Source: Streptococcus sanguinis
GTDB lineage: Bacteria > Bacillota > Bacilli > Lactobacillales > Streptococcaceae
Assembly (NCBI RefSeq): GCF_003943655.1
Contig: NZ_RJMM01000002.1
Location: forward strand, 101,184 to 149,171
DNA: 47,988 nucleotides
Direction of reading: 5' to 3'
Shown piece by piece: positions 19,499 through 28,233 of this stretch. A program made the position numbers and the translations under genes. Every line of letters begins with the position of its first letter. Within the stretch, counting starts at the first letter, position 1. The notes below the pieces were generated by a model. The model was not told the DNA's origin, did not search any database, and worked only from the letters and a program-made list of their open reading frames with translations.

Positions 19499-20602
19499 TT
19501 ATTCATTCATAGATACGTGAACGTGGTCGTAGTGGTTTTCAGTTACGCTGCCGCGGTCAGGCATTTGGTTCCAAGTATTAGCTGGTCCATAAACGCTTTC
19601 AAATGGCGCGTAGAACTGTTGCTGCCAGATAACGTAAGAGATTCCTCTTTCAGTCATGTTAGAAGTAACATCAGCTGCGACCTGGTTTCCTAATTCAGTA
19701 TTGTCACCAACGATAAAGTCAGCCGCCAAGCCTTTACCATGGTCACCACTATCACCTGGGCGGTAAAGACTAAATTCTGTAATTCCATATTTAGCTGCTA
19801 TCTCTTCTTTCAGAGCAGCAGTCTGTGGCTGAAGACCGGCATTAGCAGAGTTGTTGGTTGCAACGCTGGCTGCATCTGTTACAGCTGGAGCATTGTAAGT
19901 TGTTGGCTCAACAGCGGCAGTTGCTTGACTAACTTGGTCTTGGCCTAATTCAGTCACTTCTGGTGCTGCCTCTGCTGGTGCTTCTGGACTTGCAGCTACT
20001 GCTGGCTGCGGTGCCGCCTCTACAGGAGCGGCTGCATTTGCTTCCGCAGCTGGGGCTGCTTCACTTGCAACTTCTGCTACTGGTGCAGGCGCTTCTTCAG
20101 CAGGCGCTGGTGCTTGGTCTGCTGGAGCCGCAACAGCTTCCTCAACAGCTGGAGCTGGAGTTTCTGCTGCTTGAGCCGGTGCCGCTGGGGCTGCTTGCTC
20201 AGTACCAAAAATCTCGTCAGCTGTATAACTTTCTGTTACATATCCTGCGTTATTTCCTGCTTGGTAGCTTTGGATTTCTACAGAGGCAATTTCATTTTGT
20301 CCATTTGTTGTAACGGTCAAAACAGTACCTGGGAAAATCAAGTCTGCATTGGCAATTTGATTGATTTTAGCCAATTCAACAAGGTCAATATTCATCGCTT
20401 GAGCGATATTTCCTAAAGTATCTCCATATTGAACAGTGTATGTTTGTTGGTTTTCATTGCTTGTAATATCCGCTTTAATTTGCTCAACTGTTCTGGCAGT
20501 CCAGTTTTGTGGCTGCTCCTCAGCTTTTGTTGTAAACAAAGGCAATGCTGACAAAGCAACAGTTGAAGCCAAAAGTAATTTCTTATTCATTTTCATTTGC
20601 AT
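19499..20602 (-). CDS. Secreted LysM protein with Ala/Pro linker and M15-like C-terminal domain
   Basis: 367 residues. ATG at 20602 has AAGG 6 bp upstream; ATGs 6 and 12 bp later are alternatives. A signal peptide (1-27, cut after TTKA) precedes one LysM domain (54-97: TYTVQYGDTLGNIAQAMNID...) that should bind peptidoglycan. A long Ala/Pro/Glu linker (about 135-235) spans the wall. The C-terminal domain (about 265-367) contains DHGKGLAADF, an H-x6-D pattern, and near the end HYDHVHVS, an H-x-H pattern: together the zinc-ligand layout of M15-type/VanY-like peptidases. So it may be a peptidoglycan hydrolase or a binding protein of that fold; activity is unproven. Homologous streptococcal proteins exist but I cannot name one with certainty. 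Confidence 0.85.
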   Translation of the reverse strand: MQMKMNKKLLLASTVALSALPLFTTKAEEQPQNWTARTVEQIKADITSNENQQTYTVQYGDTLGNIAQAMNIDLVELAKINQIANADLIFPGTVLTVTTNGQNEIASVEIQSYQAGNNAGYVTESYTADEIFGTEQAAPAAPAQAAETPAPAVEEAVAAPADQAPAPAEEAPAPVAEVASEAAPAAEANAAAPVEAAPQPAVAASPEAPAEAAPEVTELGQDQVSQATAAVEPTTYNAPAVTDAASVATNNSANAGLQPQTAALKEEIAAKYGITEFSLYRPGDSGDHGKGLAADFIVGDNTELGNQVAADVTSNMTERGISYVIWQQQFYAPFESVYGPANTWNQMPDRGSVTENHYDHVHVSMNE

Positions 20603-21030
20603 AATGCACCTTCCTAATCATTCATGATACGAAATCCATCTTACCATAAATCTTCTAAGAAAAAAGCCTTTTTCGACCTATTTAACAGAACTGTCTGCCC
20701 CCTGTAATATGGAGATTTGTTTGTAACATATAAATATTTGCAATAAGCAAAAGAACCCCATTTAGAGAGGTTCTGTTTCTTTTGGACTTGTTTGAACTCT
20801 TAGTATTCTGCTAAGCTAAACCCGACCCAAACTTTGGTCAAAAAAGATAAGATCTCCTAGAAGTTGTCGCTTCTTCGTCTATTTTTGCTTTGAATATATC
20901 TATTCACTCTGGGTTAGCTCAGCTAAATCGAGCTACGGCTAAAAACTCGGAAAAAAGAGAACTGGCTCGGATTCATCGAATCCATCGTCCAGCTCCTATT
21001 TTTCAGTCGTTTTTTTAACGCCTACGCATC
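20603..21030. other. Intergenic region between LysM gene and ntpD
   Basis: 428 bp without a credible gene. It holds the leader of the LysM gene (a weak TAAGAT -10 on the minus strand near 20640), a short AGAACC/GGTTCT hairpin (20752-20774) and the V-ATPase terminator at the right side. No RNA gene or clear WalR box is seen. Confidence 0.5.
20951..20996 (-). terminator. Terminator of the V-ATPase operon
   Basis: On the minus strand GAGCTGG...CCAGTTC encloses GGATTC-GAT-GAATCC, then a TCTCTTTTTT tail. It lies 35 bp after the ntpD stop. Confidence 0.75.
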
Positions 21031-21654
21031 TTACTTCACCTTCATCATTCGGACGAGGCTGGCCCGTTCGGCTTCTTCGAGTTTCATTTCAATGTAGTAA
21101 ATCGTTTCTTTGAGGTCAGGGATGGTAGCATACTCTAGTCCGTTGACCCGACGGCGGGTTTTCTCGATTTCATCCGCCATGAGCTGGCAGCTTTTTTCAA
21201 TCTCAGCTAGTCGCAGCAGGTCAGGAAGCAGATCGCTCATGCTTTCAATGGTTTCATCCATCTGGCTGTTAGACGCCACATAGCTATAAACCACGTCTCC
21301 CTCGTCATCACCGTAGGGATTGTCAATATGGGCGTGCATCTTGGGCACGCGCACACTCATGATATTCTCTGTTTCCACATGTAGATTAACTTCTCGCATG
21401 GGTACAGCAAAAATCTCCTCGACCATGAGGTCACTCTCCAGTGCCTTGGCCATGACAAAATCCTGCAGGTGACCGACCAGAGCGGATTCGACCTTTTGGC
21501 GGAGCTGATTATTTTCACGGACAGACTCAATGAAGCGCCGCATCAGCTCATCCCGCTTGTCCTTGAGCAGTTTATGCCCACGAACAGCCGTTTTGAGACG
21601 GGCTTTTAAGTTATTCAGCTCCATCCGAGTCGGCTTGACATTGAGTCGTGTCAT
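21031..21654 (-). CDS. ntpD: V-type Na+-ATPase subunit D
   Basis: 207 residues. N-terminal '[38 protein letters not shown]' is the signature of the central-stalk D subunit. The protein is almost all long coiled helix at both ends (1-75, 125-200), with a small middle part, as expected for the shaft that rotates inside A3B3. The start overlaps the ntpB stop by 4 bp (ATGA). It is the last gene of the operon, followed by a terminator. Confidence 0.95.
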   Translation of the reverse strand: MTRLNVKPTRMELNNLKARLKTAVRGHKLLKDKRDELMRRFIESVRENNQLRQKVESALVGHLQDFVMAKALESDLMVEEIFAVPMREVNLHVETENIMSVRVPKMHAHIDNPYGDDEGDVVYSYVASNSQMDETIESMSDLLPDLLRLAEIEKSCQLMADEIEKTRRRVNGLEYATIPDLKETIYYIEMKLEEAERASLVRMMKVK

Positions 21655-23045
21655 CTTTCTTCCTCCTTGGTCTGCGGCAGGTATTGGTCAATCATATCGT
21701 CCTTGATCCGCTTGAGCTCTGTTCTTGGCAAGATGGACAGGAGTTCCCAGCCCAGATCCAAGCTTTCCTCGATGGTTCGGTTGGTCTGGAAGCCTTGATT
21801 GATGTATTCCTGCTCGAAGCGGTCAGTAAAGCGCACATAGAGCTTGTCCGTTTCGGACAGGGCGGATTCCCCCAGAACGACAGCCAACTCCTTGGCCTGC
21901 TTGCCTTGCGCATAGGCGGCAAATAGCTGGTTCATGGTTGCGGCATGGTCACCTCTGGTCTTGCCCTCACCTGAGCCCTTGTCCTTGAGACGAGACAGAG
22001 AAGGCAGGACATTGATGGGCGGACGATAGCCACTGTTGTATAGGTCACGTGAAAGGATAATCTGCCCCTCCGTAATATAACCCGTCAAGTCTGGAATCGG
22101 ATGGGTAATGTCATCCTCTGGCATGGACAGAATCGGAATCTGCGTCACCGAGCCTTTCTTACCGACCAGACGACCAGCCCGCTCATAGAGGGTGGACAGG
22201 TTGGTATAGAGGTAACCCGGATACCCACGGCGGCCCGGCACCTCCCGACGAGCTGCGGAAACTTCCCGCAGGGCTTCACAGTAGTTGGTCATGTCGGTCA
22301 TGATGACCAGAACGTGCATGTCCTTTTCATAAGCCAGGTACTCAGCTGCTGTCAGGGCAATCCGCGGCGTCGCAATCCGCTCGATAGCTGGATCATTAGC
22401 CAGATTGATAAAGAGCACCGATCGGTCAATGGCTCCTGTCTCCCGGAGGTCATTCATGAAGAACTCGGCTTCTTCAAAGGTAATCCCCATGGCCGCAAAG
22501 ACCACGGCGAAGTTTTCATCAGAGTTGAGCACGGTCGCCTGACGGGCGATTTGAGCGGCTAATTCCTTATGGGGCAGACCAGAGCCAGAGAATACTGGCA
22601 GTTTTTGTCCCCGAACCAAGGTATTGAGGTGGTCGATGGCTGAAATACCAGTCTGGATAAACTCATCCGGATAATCGCGAGCTACTGGATTGATAGCTTG
22701 ACCGTCAATATCCAGATATTTTTCTGGCAGGATAGCTGGGCCGCCATCAATCGGCTTGCCCATGCCATTGAAAATCCGGCCCACCATGTCTTCTGACACT
22801 GGCAGCTCTAGCGGACGACCGGTAAAGCGGACCTTGGCTTTTTCCAGATTAATACCACTAGATCCCTCAAATAGCTGGACCATAGCCTTGTCTTCTTGGA
22901 CTTCTAGAACCTGGCCCTGACGCTTGCTGCCGTCATGCAGCTGGATTTCTACCAATTCATTGAAATGCACGCCAGCGACTTGGTCGACAATCATCAGGGG
23001 GCCGACAACTTCACTGACGGTGCGGTATTCTTTAATGACGCTCAT
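21651..23045 (-). CDS. ntpB: V-type Na+-ATPase subunit B
   Basis: 464 residues. The N-terminal beta barrel begins [21 protein letters not shown]; the nucleotide-fold region has [14 protein letters not shown] (about 155) in place of a Walker A loop, as in all non-catalytic B subunits. '[23 protein letters not shown]' is the family signature. B alternates with A in the A3B3 head and contributes to the ATP sites. It overlaps ntpA by 14 bp and ntpD by 4 bp, so the three are translationally coupled. Confidence 0.96.
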   Translation of the reverse strand: MSVIKEYRTVSEVVGPLMIVDQVAGVHFNELVEIQLHDGSKRQGQVLEVQEDKAMVQLFEGSSGINLEKAKVRFTGRPLELPVSEDMVGRIFNGMGKPIDGGPAILPEKYLDIDGQAINPVARDYPDEFIQTGISAIDHLNTLVRGQKLPVFSGSGLPHKELAAQIARQATVLNSDENFAVVFAAMGITFEEAEFFMNDLRETGAIDRSVLFINLANDPAIERIATPRIALTAAEYLAYEKDMHVLVIMTDMTNYCEALREVSAARREVPGRRGYPGYLYTNLSTLYERAGRLVGKKGSVTQIPILSMPEDDITHPIPDLTGYITEGQIILSRDLYNSGYRPPINVLPSLSRLKDKGSGEGKTRGDHAATMNQLFAAYAQGKQAKELAVVLGESALSETDKLYVRFTDRFEQEYINQGFQTNRTIEESLDLGWELLSILPRTELKRIKDDMIDQYLPQTKEEER

Positions 23046-24822
23046 TGTCTAGTCCTCCTTGGGCAAGAATCTGGTGCAGGGTTTCCTCAATAGTCTGACT
23101 GAGAGCCTGAATGTTTTCCAACTGGTCTTCATGGATAAACTTGCTGCGAGCAATTCGGTCACGCAGCTCCACCGTTCCTTCCATGATTTCTCGGAAATAA
23201 GCCCCCAGCTCCAAGGCACGATTGGCCTCCGCATCAAAGGTCAGGATATTGCTCAATAAAGCCACCTGCTTTTTGAAAGAAGTATAGGTGTCCACATCAT
23301 CAAAGGCATTCTGCTGCAGATAGTCCTCGCGGATCATCTTGGCCGCATTCATGGTCAGCCTGTCCTTCTCAGACAAGGAATCCAAGCCCACCAAACGCAC
23401 GATTTCCTGCAGTTCGCTTTCCTTTTGCAAGATATTCATGGCCTTGGTGACTTTCTCAGCCCAAGCAATCTTCTCATGCTGGTCGATATAGGCTCCCACT
23501 TCGTCTAGGTAGAGCGAGTAGGAGCTCAGCCAGTTGATAGCTGGGAAATGCCGGCGTTGAGCCAGCTGGGCATCCAAGCCCCAGAAGACCTTGACAATCC
23601 GCAGGGTATTTTGCGTCACCGGTTCAGAAATATCTCCACCCGGAGGTGATACGGCCCCGATAGCGGTAATAGAGCCTTCACGCGCAGTCGAACCGAGCGT
23701 CTTGACCCGGCCAGCCCTCTCATAATACTCAGCAATCCGACTGCCCAGATAGGCTGGATAGCCTTCGTCACCCGGCATTTCTTCCAGGCGGCCGGACATT
23801 TCCCGCAGGGCTTCCGCCCATCGAGAAGTGGAGTCCGCCATGATGGCCACGGAATAACCCATGTCACGGAAGTATTCTGCTATTGTAATCCCAGTGTAAA
23901 TCGATGCCTCCCGGGCCGCCACCGGCATATTGGAGGTGTTGGCAATCAGCACCGTCCGCTGCATGATGGACTGGCCAGTCGCTGGGTCGATTAATTCTGG
24001 AAATTCATTGAGTACGTCGGTCATCTCATTGCCACGCTCACCGCAGCCGACATAGATAACGATATCAACATTGGCAAACTTGGCTACCTGGTGCTGAACG
24101 ACAGTCTTACCAGCCCCGAATGGTCCAGGTACGGCGGCTGCTCCACCCTTAGTTACTGGGAAGAAGGTATCGATGACCCGCTGACCTGTCACCAAAGGCT
24201 CAACCGGAATCAGCTTCTGAGCAAAAGGGCGCCCACGACGGACTGGCCATTTTTGCATGAGAGTCCCTTTAAAAATAGACCCATCCGCCTGCTCAATCTC
24301 GTAAACAGTCTCTTCGACAGTAAAACTGCCAGCAGAGATGTTGACCAAGTGTCCACTGACGCCGACTGGCACCATGATGCGGTGCTCCACCAGATTGGTC
24401 TCCTGCACCGTTCCCAGAATATCGCCAGCCTCAACCGCATCACCGACAGACAGACTTGGAACAAAATCCCACTTAGTCTCTCGGTCTAGATTTGGCAATT
24501 GGACACCGCGGACGAGGAAGTCGCTCTCCGTGATGGTCTGGAAACGCTCTAAAGGCCGCTGAATTCCGTCAAACATCTGGGAAATCAGACCGGGTCCCAG
24601 TTCAACGGACAGAGGACTTCCAGTCGTGATGACCGGCTCTCCTGGCCCCAAGCCAGAAGTTTCTTCATAAACCTGAATAGAGGCTTTGTCCCGCCGCATT
24701 TCAATAATTTCACCGATCAGCCCCAAATCGCCAACCCGGCAGATATCCTGAATATTCGCTTCCTGCATCCCTGATGCCAGCACCAGAGGACCAGAAACTT
24801 TGATAATCTTTCCTTGACTCAC
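23032..24822 (-). CDS. ntpA: V-type Na+-ATPase catalytic subunit A
   Basis: 596 residues. The start is a GTG at 24820-24822 with GGAGG 6 bp upstream, giving [14 protein letters not shown]. The Walker A motif GPFGAGKT is at about 233, preceded by the non-homologous insert found only in V/A-type A subunits ('[26 protein letters not shown]'). A catalytic Glu in GCGERGNEM and the family motif '[24 protein letters not shown]' follow. It hydrolyses ATP to drive Na+ export. It is separated from ntpF by a GNAT gene and a 164-bp gap, unlike the compact rest of the operon. Confidence 0.97.
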   Translation of the reverse strand: MSQGKIIKVSGPLVLASGMQEANIQDICRVGDLGLIGEIIEMRRDKASIQVYEETSGLGPGEPVITTGSPLSVELGPGLISQMFDGIQRPLERFQTITESDFLVRGVQLPNLDRETKWDFVPSLSVGDAVEAGDILGTVQETNLVEHRIMVPVGVSGHLVNISAGSFTVEETVYEIEQADGSIFKGTLMQKWPVRRGRPFAQKLIPVEPLVTGQRVIDTFFPVTKGGAAAVPGPFGAGKTVVQHQVAKFANVDIVIYVGCGERGNEMTDVLNEFPELIDPATGQSIMQRTVLIANTSNMPVAAREASIYTGITIAEYFRDMGYSVAIMADSTSRWAEALREMSGRLEEMPGDEGYPAYLGSRIAEYYERAGRVKTLGSTAREGSITAIGAVSPPGGDISEPVTQNTLRIVKVFWGLDAQLAQRRHFPAINWLSSYSLYLDEVGAYIDQHEKIAWAEKVTKAMNILQKESELQEIVRLVGLDSLSEKDRLTMNAAKMIREDYLQQNAFDDVDTYTSFKKQVALLSNILTFDAEANRALELGAYFREIMEGTVELRDRIARSKFIHEDQLENIQALSQTIEETLHQILAQGGLDNERH

Positions 24823-24986
24823 AATCTTCCTCCATTCTTGGGAGATTTTTGTTCCTTCTCAATGAAAATCAAAGAGCAAACTAAGTAACAGTTTGAATTC
24901 CATTTCCAAAGAGTGTTTTTTGATCCTTGCCGCGAGTTTGAAATCCTTCTTAGCTAACTCTAGGGCAAGGATTGTTTCTTTTTATT
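24823..24986 (-). other. Gap inside the V-ATPase operon with a repeat-like segment
   Basis: 164 bp between the GNAT gene and ntpA. 24859-24885 contains TGAAAATCAAAGAGCAAA, which resembles, from memory, the end of a small repeat very common between genes of S. pneumoniae and S. mitis (RUP-like). 24923-24972 is a hairpin, ATCCTTGCC / GGCAAGGAT, with a 32-nt loop. No promoter of good quality is seen. Confidence 0.45.
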
Positions 24987-25682
24987 TTAAAAATCAGATA
25001 AGGCTTTTATTTGCTGACCCTTTTCGTCGAAATTGTCTGGGCTTAGCCATTTTTCTAGACGACTCTTGACGGCCGGCCAATCCTTGTCAATCATGGACAG
25101 CCAGTCAGTATCTCGGTTGCGCCCCTTATATACAAGAGCCTGACGAAACCTGCCTTCATAGGTGAAACCAAGCCGCTCTGCTGCCCGCCTTGACGGCTGA
25201 TTGAGGGCATCGCATTTCCATTCATAGCGGCGATACTCCAACTCTTCAAAGACATAGCGTGCCAGTAAATACTGGGCTTCTGTAGCCAGCCTAGTGCGCT
25301 TCAGCTTGGGCGAATAGGTCACAGCTCCCACTTCGATAACGCGGTTGCCCCGGTCAATCCTCATCAAGGCAAAAGTTCCCAGAGCCTTTCCGCTCTCCTT
25401 GTCCACAATCGCATAGTGAAAACGATCCTTTGCTGCCAGCATCTGATCTAGCAGCAGAGACCATTCTTCCTGATTTTGGGCAGGATTTTGAAAGAGATAG
25501 GTCCACATATCCGCAGGAGAATCCGGTCCATACACTTCATATAAATCTGCTCCATGCTTATCCTTGGACAAACGCTCAATAATAACATACTGGCCTTCGA
25601 TTCGCTCCAGGTTGGGCAAGCCCCCCGGCTGAAAATCCGGCAGAGCATCCCCAATGGGTTGGCCTAGTTCATTGATTCGCAT
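24987..25682 (-). CDS. GNAT-family acetyltransferase (RimJ/RimL-like) inside the V-ATPase operon
   Basis: 231 residues. Start ATG at 25680-25682 with GAGG 5-6 bp upstream; the longer open frame overlaps ntpF and is not supported. The family pattern is clear: 'WTYLFQNPAQNQEEWSLLLDQML', 'FHYAIVDKESGKALGTFALMRID', 'RVIEVGAVTYSPKLKRTRLATEAQYLLARYVFEEL' and 'YRRYEWKCDALNQPSRRAAERLGFTYEGRFRQALV', the acetyl-CoA site and beta-bulge of RimJ/RimL/YdaF-like enzymes. It may acetylate a protein N-terminus or a small molecule. It lies 7 bp after ntpF and before ntpA, so it is co-transcribed with an ATPase to which it has no known functional link. Confidence 0.9.
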   Translation of the reverse strand: MRINELGQPIGDALPDFQPGGLPNLERIEGQYVIIERLSKDKHGADLYEVYGPDSPADMWTYLFQNPAQNQEEWSLLLDQMLAAKDRFHYAIVDKESGKALGTFALMRIDRGNRVIEVGAVTYSPKLKRTRLATEAQYLLARYVFEELEYRRYEWKCDALNQPSRRAAERLGFTYEGRFRQALVYKGRNRDTDWLSMIDKDWPAVKSRLEKWLSPDNFDEKGQQIKALSDF

Positions 25683-25689
25683 AAAAACC

Positions 25690-26010
25690 TCACAATATAT
25701 CCTGTCCGACAGCCTTCTCGACATTTTCATGGATCCGCGAAAGAGCCAGTCCCGTGCTCCCCTTATGGGTAGGAATGAGCACAAGAGCAGGAATCTCCAG
25801 CTGGTCATAGTAAGCCAGGGTTTCTGGAATATCAGCAGCCATATCCTCCGTCAGATAGATAATGCCGAAATCTTCACGGGCAAGCCGACGCAGGGTATTG
25901 ACCGTCTCCTGAGCTTCCTTAACCGGAAAGGTCTGAAAACCAATCAGCTTAAATGGGAGAATGGTATCGCGATTTCCCACGACAGCAATCTTGTAGCTAG
26001 TCTTGTCCAT
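25690..26010 (-). CDS. ntpF: V-type Na+-ATPase subunit F (NtpF; labelled G in some streptococcal genomes)
   Basis: 106 residues. 'YKIAVVGNRDTILPFKLIGFQTFPV' and 'FGIIYLTEDMAADIPETLAYYDQLEIPALVLIPTHKGSTGLALSRIHENVEKAVG' match the small Rossmann-like central-stalk subunit, including the conserved P-x-x-L-I-P block. It binds subunit D at the base of the shaft. It overlaps ntpC by 14 bp. Confidence 0.93.
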   Translation of the reverse strand: MDKTSYKIAVVGNRDTILPFKLIGFQTFPVKEAQETVNTLRRLAREDFGIIYLTEDMAADIPETLAYYDQLEIPALVLIPTHKGSTGLALSRIHENVEKAVGQDIL

Positions 26011-27010
26011 AAATCGGTCGCATCCTTTCTCTGATAAGCTCTACTGGCAACTGATTGTCCATTCCGGTCAAAATCAGCCGCAGATTCTTGACTTCCAGCT
26101 CCTTACCCAACAGATAGCGGGCCAGAGGGAGCGGTCCATCTGTCTCAAACTGACCAGCCGCAAGCAACTTAGCCTGCAAGAGGTCCGCTAGATATTCTAG
26201 CTCTACTGTCGTCAAGGTCTGGTTCCGCATTTTCTCCTCATAGGAGCGCAGTTCCAGATCGTAACCACAGGGATTGATCTGGCTAAACCAAGTCAAGAAA
26301 TCTCCCTGCTCTGCCATGGCAATCCAGTTGGTAGCAGAAAGACTTCCCTCATCAGACAAGAGCTGCCTCATAAAGCTGCGCGGTTTTACCAAGCCAACAG
26401 CCCGCTTGACGGTGATGGCATTGTAAAAATCAATAGTCAGATTCACCAGCTGCAGCAAGCTCTCATCTTCCAACTCCTGTGTCAGACGCTTAAGATGCTG
26501 GAAATAAGCCATGTCCATGCCAATCTCCAGCACGCGCACATCCTGATAATCCTGGTATTCCTGCCAGGTCGCAAGCACCTCGTCCAGCATGAAATCTGGA
26601 CAATACTCAGCCGAAAAGGCCATAACTAGGTGCTCTAAAACCTCCAGCGAATAGGTCCCCACCGGCATCAGCAAATGCTTTAAGGACTGACCTGTCGCCC
26701 GACTCTTGAGAAAAACCTTGAGATTGTGGTAGGTATAGCGGAGCGTGAAAATCTCCACTAACTCCTTACTTGGACTGATCTCAAGCGCCCAATTATAAAC
26801 GGAATACAAATGCTTCATCAGTACTTGCTCAATGGCATTGAGATCCTTAATCGCTTCAGCATCCATGGCATAGACCGTTCCCTGCAGAAGAGCCGAACGG
26901 CTGGCAGGATCGTCAGCCTGCAGCAACTGTTCATATTGCTGGGGCGTCAAAAAGGAAGCCTCCTGCACACTAATGGCTGTATTGACTTGAGAGAAGCTTG
27001 TTTCACTCAT
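25997..27010 (-). CDS. ntpC: V-type Na+-ATPase subunit C
   Basis: 337 residues with the start at 27008-27010 (MSETSFSQVN), 10 bp after ntpE; the open frame upstream overlaps ntpE and lacks support. Mostly alpha-helical, with 'YTYHNLKVFLKSRATGQSLKHLLMPVGTYSLE' and 'YLLGKELEVKNLRLILTGMDNQLPVELIRERMRPIY', the characteristic C-terminal block of the funnel-shaped d/C subunit that links the central stalk to the K ring. Confidence 0.94.
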   Translation of the reverse strand: MSETSFSQVNTAISVQEASFLTPQQYEQLLQADDPASRSALLQGTVYAMDAEAIKDLNAIEQVLMKHLYSVYNWALEISPSKELVEIFTLRYTYHNLKVFLKSRATGQSLKHLLMPVGTYSLEVLEHLVMAFSAEYCPDFMLDEVLATWQEYQDYQDVRVLEIGMDMAYFQHLKRLTQELEDESLLQLVNLTIDFYNAITVKRAVGLVKPRSFMRQLLSDEGSLSATNWIAMAEQGDFLTWFSQINPCGYDLELRSYEEKMRNQTLTTVELEYLADLLQAKLLAAGQFETDGPLPLARYLLGKELEVKNLRLILTGMDNQLPVELIRERMRPIYGQD

Positions 27011-27020
27011 GGTCCGCCTC

Positions 27021-27611
27021 CTATTCTGCCTGGTCTTTGAAAATATCCTGAGCCAGACGGTAGCTTTCCTCCTGCCAGACAGAATCCAGCAAGTCACGAT
27101 AGAGATAACTATCATCCACTCGTCCTTGGCTTAGTACAAAGCCTGCCTGACCGGCTATGGACTGGTCTGAAAAATGCACTCGCGGAAAGGCCTTTTTCAA
27201 CCCTTCTAACTGACTGGAGCTGAATTTCTCATCTGATAGAGCACCGAAAACCAGTGTCATCTCTTCCTCTTGGTATTTAGCCAGGACATTCTTCAGAAAA
27301 TGCTCTTCCTCAATCTGTGACCAAGCTGCCATCTGAGCATAAGCCTCTTCAAAAAGCTCTCTGAGAACCCGCTGCTTGATGACCAGAGTAGACTGGCGCT
27401 TTTGATTTTCTAACTGCTGAATATCGCGCTGACTGCGACGGCTGATTTCTTTGAGCTGCTGCTCCCGCTGTCCAAGCTTTTGCCGAACCAGCTGGGCCTC
27501 ACGTTCCTTGGCTTCCTGCTCTATTTTCTCAGTAGCCTCGGCTAAGAGCAAACGCCCCTTCTCGTGAGCCTGCTCCAAGACAGAAGCTTTGAGATCTGAT
27601 ATGTCAGACAT
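27021..27611 (-). CDS. ntpE: V-type Na+-ATPase subunit E
   Basis: 196 residues. Residues 1-85 form a charged coiled coil rich in Glu, Lys, Gln and Arg (peripheral stalk), and the C-terminal part (about 90-196) is the globular head-binding domain with 'LVFGALSDEKF' and 'GFVLSQGRVDDSYLYRDLLDSV'. It pairs with the G/H-type coiled-coil subunit encoded by the first gene of the operon. Confidence 0.92.
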   Translation of the reverse strand: MSDISDLKASVLEQAHEKGRLLLAEATEKIEQEAKEREAQLVRQKLGQREQQLKEISRRSQRDIQQLENQKRQSTLVIKQRVLRELFEEAYAQMAAWSQIEEEHFLKNVLAKYQEEEMTLVFGALSDEKFSSSQLEGLKKAFPRVHFSDQSIAGQAGFVLSQGRVDDSYLYRDLLDSVWQEESYRLAQDIFKDQAE

Positions 27612-27621
27612 AAAAGCCTCC

Positions 27622-28104
<483 letters not shown>

Positions 28105-28196
28105 TTACTCCTATGAAAATGCTGTAATCGTCGTAAAACCAACAGCTAGTTGAATGAATGTTGCTTATTTTGATGTTCTAGAAAATGTATTTCAAA

Positions 28197-28213
28197 AGAT
28201 GAGTTTCTCATCT
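28197..28213 (-). promoter_or_regulatory. Stem-loop between ntpI and ntpK
   Basis: On the minus strand AGATGAG-AAA-CTCATCT is followed by TTTG. The 7-bp stem and short T-run could pause transcription or mark a processing site ahead of ntpK. Confidence 0.45.
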
Positions 28214-28233
28214 CTTATCATAGTCCCTAATCT

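Noticed and set aside
20690-20740. WalR (VicR) box before the LysM gene
   Set aside because: TGTAAT and TGTAAC occur but are 13 bp apart rather than the 5 bp needed.
20752-20774. Terminator hairpin between LysM gene and ntpD
   Set aside because: The 6-bp stem has a long loop and no U-run; the better terminator is at 20951-20996.
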